This document shows, in pieces, positions 1 through 7,434 of a DNA stretch of 51,262 nt. The notes under the pieces are model-generated. The model was given only the letters and a program-made list of their open reading frames with translations, was not told the origin of the DNA and did no database searches. Both the position numbers and the translations under genes were made by a program. The first letter of the stretch is position 1. The number at the start of each line of letters is the position of its first letter. Source of the DNA: Clostridia bacterium (GTDB lineage: Bacteria > Bacillota > Clostridia > Oscillospirales > CAG-272); NCBI GenBank assembly GCA_017398595.1, contig JAFQFR010000044.1, forward strand, positions 1 to 51,262. Direction: 5' to 3'.

Positions 1-3000
1 ACCGACAACGAGGGAGTCGCTGACGGTATCGTGCGTCAAGGTTATCTTCCACGGTGCGGTAGTCCTCGTGTAGGTAAGAATGTTTTCGTCAGCGTTTACA
101 GCCGCATTGATCGCCGCAAAGTCGAGGCAATCTGCGATCACCGCATTCACAAACGTCTCAATACCCTTCATGTCAATGAGATCGAGTACTGCATTGACAT
201 CCTGGGCGTTGTAAACTTCGATCAGATTCTCAAAGTCTACTGCATAAACGGTGTTGCCTGCCAGCTTCAGGGAAGCGGCGGTAAAGCCGTTCATTGCCAG
301 ATCCATAGCCATGTCGATCGCAAGCGCCTTAACGCTCGGTGCAGTCGTCATATTCAGGATCTCGGAATTTACAGTAAAGGTAATGTTGCCGTCCTCGTCT
401 ACGGAGATGGTGTAAACTTCATTTTGAACAGTGCCGTTCTCCAAAGCGTAACCGCTATTGAGGAAAGCGGAAACATCGGAGGTGTACTTGCCGGCAAGGA
501 CAGTAACCTTGGAACCTGTGATCGTGCCGTTTACGCCGCCGCAGCTGTCAGTGTCCAGCGTGCTGTCGATAATGATCAGCGTATCGTTTGCAACGATATT
601 ACCGGTCAAAGTATGACCGTTCAGATCCAGAACTGCAACATTGGTGAAGGTCAGATCAGCCGTAACATCCTTCTGCAGCATGATCGCAGCATAACTGTCA
701 AAGCCTTCCGCAACGCGTGCAGCAAGATCTTCGGTGAGATCAAATACGTTCACCTTGTCCAGGAGTGCGCCCTGTTTCAAGGCAGCGGTATCAATAACGA
801 TCGCTTCATAATCCGTGTCGATGTTGGTATCTTCGTCATCGCCATCGGTGTAATTGGTCAAAACTGCGTTCAAGCCAACCTTGACGGTGACAGTACCGTC
901 GCCGGTCTCAGCCTTATAACCCTCACACTCAATGACCAAAGACTTGATGATATCTATCATGCCGGTCTCGAGCATGGTTTCTGCACTATCCAATGCCTTG
1001 CTGATCTCTACGTTCGTAGCGGTGAGCAGTGCGGAAGCGCCGTTGGCATCATAAACGATGTCTTTGCCGTAGTTGAGCTTGCCCTGTACTGCGCTGAAGA
1101 TCTTCTGATAGATGTCCTTCATCTCAACAGTCTTGCCGAGCTTTTCTGCAGTGTTTGCAAGCGTGGTAGTGGTAACATCTGCCCCAAGCAGAACATCCAT
1201 GTAATCCTTCAGGAACTCGTATGCAACAGCCTCATTTACTGCGTTTACGTCGTTCTCATCCAAATTATCGGTCATGCGGAGAGCTGCTACATAGATCTCA
1301 TATACCTTTTCGGGCAGATTTACCTTGACATTGACAGCAAGGTTGGTGTTTTCACGGTCACCGTCAACCACGTCAAAGGTTACCCAACTCTTAACCAGAT
1401 CGAGCGTTCCGGTAAGGGATGTAAGCTGTGCGGGAATGGAAGTCAGTTCAATTACAAAATCAACCAAATGATATGCAACAGATGCAATGCCATCATCACT
1501 TACAGCAACTGCCGCAGGAACATCGCCAAGTCCGAGCTTGGTCTTCAGCAGAGTCTTGTTCGTTCCGTTGCCAAGGTCGACGAGCTCCTGGCTGGTGTAA
1601 ACACCGTCGTCGCCCATCAATACGCGAACCAGGCTGACCAGACTGATCTTTCCATCCTCGTTCAGCAGCTGTTCCTCGCCGAGAGCAACCTTGGAATAAC
1701 CGGAGTCCATGACCAGTGCCATGACGACTTCCATCATACCGTTCATATCCGTCTTAACGGTGATGCCGGTGTAATAGCCATCCTGCGTAACGGTCTTGTC
1801 AGGAGCGGTTGCTACGGTAATACCGTCGCCCATACTGTCTACCAAAGCAGCAAACTTCTCATTATTCAGGTTCACCAGCGTCTTGGTAATCTTGAGGTTA
1901 CCGGCTGCAAGGTCAGCCTGCTCCGTTGCATTCAGCGTATACGTAACAGAACCGGTAGTATTCGTAACCTTACGAGTTGTGGTGTTCGTTCCCTTAATCA
2001 CATAATCATAGCGGTAACCGCCGGTATACTCGTCTGCAGACGGTGCGGGCAGGGTGACCTTATTGTTGGTTACAACAAGAGCAAGAGGAACATCGACGGC
2101 TTCGCCGCGCTCCAGCGCGCCGACTTCTACAGTCTTAGTAGCACCGCATCCTTCCACGGTACAAGCATAAGTCTTTGTGGTCTGATCGTCAGAGAGCGTA
2201 CCGGAATCCCAGGTGTGCTCTACCTTTTCATCGATCTCACCGCATCCAAATGCGCAAACATGCCAGTGATATGTGGAGTCGTATCTGTATGTGCCGATAT
2301 AATCATGATCGACAACAGGAAGTACTTCCTGTGCAGTCAAAACATTCTGGCAGACAGAACACTTCACACCATCGGTCAAACCGGTCGCGCTACAGGTCGG
2401 CGCCTTGCCCGGGATGGTCTCCTTGGTATGCTCCTTCATCGGGATGACTTCCTGTTCAACCAGAGTCTTCTTACAAACAGAGCACATCACGCCATCGGTC
2501 CAACCGGTAGCCGTACAGGTTGCCTCTGTGCCCGGAACAGTCACTTTTGTATGTGCGGCGGTCTCTTCCAGCTCACAGGAAGAACAGATATGCTTATGCG
2601 TATCCGCATCCGTGATCCAATCGCCCCAAGAGTGCTCGCCGGCTGCTTTTTCATAAGAACAAACCGTACAAGTTGCAGCTACTGTACAATCCTTGGTGTT
2701 GTATGTATGTGCGATTACGCTGTCGGTAACGTTACAGCCCTCACGCGTACATACATGCCAGTGTCCGGTTGCATCCTTTTCATACTCGCCGGAGAAATCG
2801 TGGTTCAGCGCGGGAATCTCTTCCTGCTTGGTCAGGATCTGCTGGCAGACAGAACACTTCACACCGTCAGTCAAACCGGTCGTGGTACAGGTTGCTGCCG
2901 TACCCTTGATCGTTTCCTCGGTATGCGCCTTCATCGGGATGACTTCCTGTGCGACCAAAACGGTCTGGCAGACAGAACACTTGGAACCGTCGGTCAAACC

Positions 3001-6000
3001 GGTCGCGGTACAGGTTGCTGCCGTACCCTTGATCGTTTCCTCGGTATGCGCCTTCATCGGGATGACTTCCTGTGCGACCAAAACGGTCTGGCAGACAGAA
3101 CACTTAGAACCGTCGGTCAAACCGGTCGCGGTACAGGTTGCCTCTGTGCCCTTGACCGTTTCCGGGGTGTGTCCGTTGAGCTCACAAGCGGTCTTCTCTA
3201 CCCAAGTGTAGGAGAAAGACAACGCTTTCGTGATCGTGGTACCGATCAACGCGGTCAGATCCGCGCCATCGTTGTAATCTTCACTCTTATACTTATTATC
3301 AATACCCAGCTCTGCAAGCTTTGCATCGATCTGATTCATCAAAGCAGCAATATCTGCCTGCGTCAGCTCCTGATCCAAGGTGTAGAGAACAGCGACAGTA
3401 CCCTCGGTGGTGCCGCACGTTATCTTAACAGTCAGGTATACTTTACCCGAGCCGGCAAGCTTGAAATCGCCCTGCTCCAGGTAAGGATATCCGGTAGCCG
3501 TGCTGCCTACGGTGCCTTTCATAAGCAAAGCAGTTGTAAGGTCGCTCAGATTTTCGCTATTAACATCAATAGATGCATCGGGAGCAACCAGATCCTGGCG
3601 AATGGTATCCATATCCGACTGCAAAGTAGTCAGCTTCTCGACATACTCCTCAGGCGTTTTAGGAAGCATACTTGCCGCCTGGTAGAGCAAAACGGTCATT
3701 GCCGCGATCTTTTCATCGGCAGTGAAGGTATCATCTGCCGTGAGCAGTTCGTTCAAGTATCCGCTGAACACGCCAACTTCTTCAATAAAGGATTTGCTGT
3801 TCTTGTAATAATACCCCAGATCCTTGCCGGAGTCATTGTAAGCGTTTACCAAGTCAGCAAGCTTCAAACTGCCTTCGGTATTCAAGCAGTTCGCCTTGAT
3901 ATTATCAACGACCGCGGTAAAGAGCTCTTTCAGCTGATCATTCTTAGTTGCATCGTCATGCAGCGTGCTGTCCGCAATCATCGTCTTGAGGACGTTCAGC
4001 ATCGTGGCGTTCAACATATTCATGTTCGAAGACACGCCGTCGCTGCTGAGCTTTGCAAGCGCGCTGTTCTGCTTTGCTGCGTCGTCCGACAGCTTTTCAG
4101 CCAGGTCCAAATACTCCTGCGCATTGTCCACATTGGTCAATGTGAGGCGGTAAGTAACCTCGATGCTCTCATAATCCAGCTTCTCAACGGTAGCGGTAGT
4201 CGCGCCGTCCGCGAAGTAATAGGTATCACCGTCTACAGTATAGGAATAAGGCATCCATTTCAGACCCTTATAGCTGGAGTCGTAGGAATCTGCAGTCAGA
4301 ACGCTGTTTTCGATGCTGACAAGATCATCGTTTGCATCGGGTTTACGAACATTTACCGCAGGATTGTTCAGCAGAGCGCCGGAAGACAGGATCGCCTGCT
4401 CCTTCTCGGTACCGTAATTGTTAGCGACGATGGTCATCAGATCACCTACGGTATACGCCTTGCCCTCGGTGCGTGCGATCGTGGTATTACCCGTAACGGT
4501 GATCACACTGCCCTGTGCATAAGAAGCACCGTTTACAGTATAATCGTAAGACTTCGTCTCATCTTCGTGTACAGGCAACAACAGCTGATAACCGTAAGGA
4601 AGGCTTTCCTCGGTCTTATCTGCAAAGCCGGTATAAGTAACCGTATACGATACGGGAGTGTATGTGATCGTATATGTGATGTCCTCGATCAAAGCATCTG
4701 GAAGATCCGTCGCCTTGGAAGTGAAGCTGTCCATATCATAGGTCTCGCCCCACTCAGTCTCGATCTTCGAGATGAACTCGCTTACAGCCGCGCGAATGTC
4801 ATCCGCAGTTGCATCCTTGTGCAAGGTCACAACCCATTCCTGCGAATCATACTCCACCAGTTCGGTAGAACCGATCTCGTCCTCAACGACCTTCAATACC
4901 AGAGTAATCTTAACATCATACATGCTCAGATTCTTCTGAATAGAAGTAGAGGTAACGAGCAGAGGATTTGTTACGGTGTCGGGTGCGCCCACGAGCGTAT
5001 CGCCGAGAGCCGCAACATGCGTATCCAGATCTGCGTAATCGTCGGCAGTCATATCCGCCTTGACAAGAGCAGTACCCTTTTCAGCGGCAGTCCAGTCAGC
5101 CGTCGAAACAGCCGCAAAAGCCGTTGTCAAATCGCCAAGGATATTCTTCATTGCCATCCAAAGCGTATAATTGGACGCATCCTGACTCTTAAGATAAGAA
5201 TCGACCAGCGAGTTGTTCAGCAGATCGTCTTCTTTGATTGCCTTGATATAGTTATACGTAGCCTCAAACTCGCTCTGGAAAGCTGCGCCGTTTTCAAGGA
5301 GATACTGCGTTTTGCTGGTGCTTGCAAGATAAGCAGAGATATAATTCTCCAGCGAAAGTTTTCCGCTGTTTTCAGTATTCTGCTTATTCAATGCATTTAC
5401 GGCAGCAATGGCATCCGCGCCGAGCTGCATAGAAGCCCAGCCAAGGTCGATACCGTTTGCCAACAAAGTCAAAGTAGGCAGCGCCTGTACCACAACAGGC
5501 AAATTGTCCTTCTGCGCGCTGACGTCATCCAGGTTTGCAACGCCCTGCTTGAGCCAGCCTGCAGTGTTCATCAAAGTGGTCTGCAGATCTGCATCCACAT
5601 TGATGTACAGCTCATAGAAAACCACAGCGGAAAAGGCATTTCCATCATATGTATACGTGCCTTTCTGCTCGGACATAGTAACTGTCTCTTTCACCTCATC
5701 GCCGACCATGATACTTGCACTGACAGCAGTCCATGCATAATCGCTATCGGCAGAATAGCTCTTCGCCGTGATGGTCTTCGATTCGGTATCAATGCTGACC
5801 AAATCGTCATCCTCGGCGGGAAGCTTAAAGGCATAATCTCCGCCTGCAAGCAGTCCGGACGTCAAGAGATCCACTTCCGCATCGGTAAGATCGTCGTAGT
5901 TATTTGCTACGATCGTGCCGTATGCGAAGGTCTCGTCTGTCGCCGCGGAAGCCAGCAACGTCAGTCCCGTCATGTTGGAAAGCAGCATTCCCAGCACGAG

Positions 6001-6045
6001 AACGAACGACAGGCATCGTTTAGCGTACGTTGAAAAATGTTTCAT
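1..6045 (-). CDS. giant secreted Cys-repeat protein, C-terminus off window
   Basis: Not recognised as a named family. The reading frame is open from ATG at 6045, preceded by an AGGAGG site, to the window edge, giving 2015 residues without a stop. Residues 1-35 form a signal peptide (basic start, long hydrophobic core, ASA-A cleavage), so it is exported. A module at about residues 40-110, recognisable by T-I-V-A-N-N-Y, recurs at about 528-610. Residues about 950-1315 hold repeats with paired CxxC cysteines of the type ATCTATGLTDG...CSVCQ, interrupted by HWHVC segments; such repeats are common in large surface proteins of gut Firmicutes. The rest alternates threonine-rich beta segments and alanine-rich helical stretches. 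A surface or wall role is inferred; the anchoring end is not visible. Apart from one TCA at codon 5, the gene contains no TTA, CTA or TCA codon, so its antisense frame is also open. Confidence 0.85.
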   Translation of the reverse strand, partial: MKHFSTYAKRCLSFVLVLGMLLSNMTGLTLLASAATDETFAYGTIVANNYDDLTDAEVDLLTSGLLAGGDYAFKLPAEDDDLVSIDTESKTITAKSYSADSDYAWTAVSASIMVGDEVKETVTMSEQKGTYTYDGNAFSAVVFYELYINVDADLQTTLMNTAGWLKQGVANLDDVSAQKDNLPVVVQALPTLTLLANGIDLGWASMQLGADAIAAVNALNKQNTENSGKLSLENYISAYLASTSKTQYLLENGAAFQSEFEATYNYIKAIKEDDLLNNSLVDSYLKSQDASNYTLWMAMKNILGDLTTAFAAVSTADWTAAEKGTALVKADMTADDYADLDTHVAALGDTLVGAPDTVTNPLLVTSTSIQKNLSMYDVKITLVLKVVEDEIGSTELVEYDSQEWVVTLHKDATADDIRAAVSEFISKIETEWGETYDMDSFTSKATDLPDALIEDITYTITYTPVSYTVTYTGFADKTEESLPYGYQLLLPVHEDETKSYDYTVNGASYAQGSVITVTGNTTIARTEGKAYTVGDLMTIVANNYGTEKEQAILSSGALLNNPAVNVRKPDANDDLVSIENSVLTADSYDSSYKGLKWMPYSYTVDGDTYYFADGATTATVEKLDYESIEVTYRLTLTNVDNAQEYLDLAEKLSDDAAKQNSALAKLSSDGVSSNMNMLNATMLNVLKTMIADSTLHDDATKNDQLKELFTAVVDNIKANCLNTEGSLKLADLVNAYNDSGKDLGYYYKNSKSFIEEVGVFSGYLNELLTADDTFTADEKIAAMTVLLYQAASMLPKTPEEYVEKLTTLQSDMDTIRQDLVAPDASIDVNSENLSDLTTALLMKGTVGSTATGYPYLEQGDFKLAGSGKVYLTVKITCGTTEGTVAVLYTLDQELTQADIAALMNQIDAKLAELGIDNKYKSEDYNDGADLTALIGTTITKALSFSYTWVEKTACELNGHTPETVKGTEATCTATGLTDGSKCSVCQTVLVAQEVIPMKAHTEETIKGTAATCTATGLTDGSKCSVCQTVLVAQEVIPMKAHTEETIKGTAATCTTTGLTDGVKCSVCQQILTKQEEIPALNHDFSGEYEKDATGHWHVCTREGCNVTDSVIAHTYNTKDCTVAATCTVCSYEKAAGEHSWGDWITDADTHKHICSSCELEETAAHTKVTVPGTEATCTATGWTDGVMCSVCKKTLVEQEVIPMKEHTKETIPGKAPTCSATGLTDGVKCSVCQNVLTAQEVLPVVDHDYIGTYRYDSTYHWHVCAFGCGEIDEKVEHTWDSGTLSDDQTTKTYACTVEGCGATKTVEVGALERGEAVDVPLALVVTNNKVTLPAPSADEYTGGYRYDYVIKGTNTTTRKVTNTTGSVTYTLNATEQADLAAGNLKITKTLVNLNNEKFAALVDSMGDGITVATAPDKTVTQDGYYTGITVKTDMNGMMEVVMALVMDSGYSKVALGEEQLLNEDGKISLVSLVRVLMGDDGVYTSQELVDLGNGTNKTLLKTKLGLGDVPAAVAVSDDGIASVAYHLVDFVIELTSIPAQLTSLTGTLDLVKSWVTFDVVDGDRENTNLAVNVKVNLPEKVYEIYVAALRMTDNLDENDVNAVNEAVAYEFLKDYMDVLLGADVTTTTLANTAEKLGKTVEMKDIYQKIFSAVQGKLNYGKDIVYDANGASALLTATNVEISKALDSAETMLETGMIDIIKSLVIECEGYKAETGDGTVTVKVGLNAVLTNYTDGDDEDTNIDTDYEAIVIDTAALKQGALLDKVNVFDLTEDLAARVAEGFDSYAAIMLQKDVTADLTFTNVAVLDLNGHTLTGNIVANDTLIIIDSTLDTDSCGGVNGTITGSKVTVLAGKYTSDVSAFLNSGYALENGTVQNEVYTISVDEDGNITFTVNSEILNMTTAPSVKALAIDMAMDLAMNGFTAASLKLAGNTVYAVDFENLIEVYNAQDVNAVLDLIDMKGIETFVNAVIADCLDFAAINAAVNADENILTYTRTTAPWKITLTHDTVSDSLVVG
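2820..3190 (-). repeat. 123-nt tandem repeat (41 residues)
   Basis: Three near-identical tandem units lie inside the giant gene. The period is 123 nt: the same GATGACTTCC string begins at 2938 and at 3061. Each unit encodes one CSVCQ-type cysteine pair and an EVIPMKAHTEET linker. The two central units differ at very few bases, so they look like recent duplications and are prone to copy-number change or assembly collapse. More diverged relatives of the unit continue to about 2100. Confidence 0.8.
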
Positions 6046-6137
6046 TTTTCAATCCTCCTATTTTCGTGGATATTTCACCATTTTATACTAATTTATATTT
6101 ATAAGATCTGCAACGGTTGCCGCAGGAAATTATCCGG

Positions 6138-6242
6138 CTACCAATCATCTGTATCCGTGAGCGCGGCACCGACTGTCACCGCCATAAGCGTTACAGCACA
6201 TACTGCGCCGGGAGCACAGGAACGAGAATCATTTCTGCTCAC
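6138..6242 (-). other. possible 34-residue hydrophobic peptide in the leader
   Basis: Inside the roughly 255-nt leader of the giant gene is a GTG-started frame of 34 codons ending in TAG. It encodes a short polar start with two cysteines, one hydrophobic stretch (AVTLMAVTVGAALT) and an acidic TDTDDW end. The segment is more GC-rich than the AT-rich leader around it. The ribosome site (AGTGAG) is weak. It could be a small membrane peptide, a leader peptide or structured RNA; I see no decisive evidence. The rest of the 6046-6465 gap holds only the promoter below and AT-rich sequence. Confidence 0.2.
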
Positions 6243-6306
6243 GTTTTTCTCACTTTCATCAGTTTTTGCACAACGTTAGCTCGATTGCATTAAATTTACA
6301 TCTTAA

Positions 6307-6335
6307 ATTATACATGACATTTCCTAAAAATGCAA
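6307..6335 (-). promoter_or_regulatory. promoter of the giant secreted protein
   Basis: On the minus strand TTGCAT (6335-6330) is followed by a 17-bp spacer and a perfect TATAAT (6312-6307). Transcription would start near 6300, leaving an unusually long leader of about 255 nt before the AGGAGG site. Confidence 0.65.
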
Positions 6336-6464
6336 CATAAAATTAAAAACAAATTGAACAAAATTTAAACAAAAACGCCTGTGCTTTTTTGACTGTGAAA
6401 CTACATGCGAATTTTTGCGGAAAAATTTCCCATAATTGCTGTGTTGACGAAGGATTTTCAGTTG

Positions 6465-6490
6465 CAAAAAGGGACTCCGACGGAGTCCCT
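6465..6490 (-). terminator. intrinsic terminator after the activase gene
   Basis: A GGGACTCC/GGAGTCCC hairpin followed on the minus strand by TTTTT, about 12 nt past the activase stop codon. It closes the glycyl radical operon. Confidence 0.85.
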
Positions 6491-6501
6491 TTGCATAAGC
6501 A

Positions 6502-7410
6502 TTATTTTGTTAAAACCTTGATGCCGTGCGCGCGCAGCGTATCGCGTGCCGCCTCGACCGCTTCGGTCGAAGGAATGGGCGTATCGGTTCCGGCAAGCGG
6601 ATATTGCATATCGAGCGATGCATATTTGGTTCCGGAGAGATCGTGATACGGCAAAACGCGGACGCCTTTGAGGCAATGCAGCGTACTGAGAAATTCTGCG
6701 ATCTTTTCTATTTCTCCGGAGTTTTGTCCCGGAACATAGGGAATGCGTACTTCCATATCCTTTCCCATTGCATCCAGATACCGGATATTCTCCAGTATGC
6801 GCGTATTGGGCTGCCCGGTAAGCGCACGATGCAGCTCCGTGTCGATCGCTTTTACATCCACAAGAAACGTATTGGTGTATGGGATCACGCAATCCAGCTG
6901 TTCCCTGCTCGCAAACAGGCAGGTATCGACCGCTGTATTGATCCCCTGCGCCTGCAAAAGCCGCAAGACCTCTGCGCAGAACTCGGATTGCAAAAGCGGT
7001 TCGCCGCCGGAGATCGTCACGCCGCCGCCCGAATTTTTGTAAAATGCCATATCCGCGGTGAGCTGCGGCAGGATCTCCTCGGGGGTAACGTGCTGACCGT
7101 AGAACAGCAGTGCGTTTGCCATGCACGCCTCGGCGCATTTGCCGCATGCCTGACAGCGGTCACGGTGGAAAATATGCCCGTCTTTGTCAACGGTATGTGC
7201 ACCGTACGGGCAAGCGGGAACGCAATTGCCGCAACCGATGCACTTGTGCGCATAGTAGCCAAGCGCAGACTTCGGCGATATGCTCTCGGGATTATGACAC
7301 CATCTGCACTGCAGGGGGCATCCCTTGACAAACAGTGTCGTGCGCAGTCCGTCACCGTCATGGATCTCAAACCGCTTTATGTTTACGATAGAACCAACGA
7401 TTTTCTTCAT
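6502..7410 (-). CDS. glycyl radical enzyme activase (radical SAM)
   Basis: Installs the glycyl radical on the partner enzyme encoded just upstream, by reductive cleavage of S-adenosylmethionine in the cytoplasm. The 302-residue protein has the radical SAM cluster motif C31-x3-C35-xx-C38 (GCPLQCRWC) near the N-terminus, then an inserted pair of ferredoxin-like 4Fe-4S motifs (CIGCGNCVPACP and CQACGKCAEACM) at about residues 57-95, and the GGEPLLQ SAM-binding segment at about 134. This is the larger, three-cluster activase type that serves non-PFL glycyl radical enzymes, whereas the pyruvate formate-lyase activase lacks the insert. The ATG lies 24 nt after the glycyl radical enzyme stop, with AGAGGAA as ribosome site. 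The pair forms one operon ending at the 6465-6490 terminator. Confidence 0.93.
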   Translation of the reverse strand: MKKIVGSIVNIKRFEIHDGDGLRTTLFVKGCPLQCRWCHNPESISPKSALGYYAHKCIGCGNCVPACPYGAHTVDKDGHIFHRDRCQACGKCAEACMANALLFYGQHVTPEEILPQLTADMAFYKNSGGGVTISGGEPLLQSEFCAEVLRLLQAQGINTAVDTCLFASREQLDCVIPYTNTFLVDVKAIDTELHRALTGQPNTRILENIRYLDAMGKDMEVRIPYVPGQNSGEIEKIAEFLSTLHCLKGVRVLPYHDLSGTKYASLDMQYPLAGTDTPIPSTEAVEAARDTLRAHGIKVLTK

Positions 7411-7434
7411 TCTGTTCCTCTGTTTTCTTATCCG

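Noticed and set aside
2100..3200. CxxC repeats as zinc-ribbon DNA-binding domains
   Set aside because: They sit in a secreted protein with a signal peptide and repeat as in clostridial surface proteins, so a DNA-binding role is unlikely.
31..6033. 2000-codon open frame on the plus strand
   Set aside because: It is the in-register complement of the real minus-strand gene, which has a signal peptide, ribosome site and repeats. The plus frame lacks all of these and results from avoidance of TTA/CTA/TCA codons.
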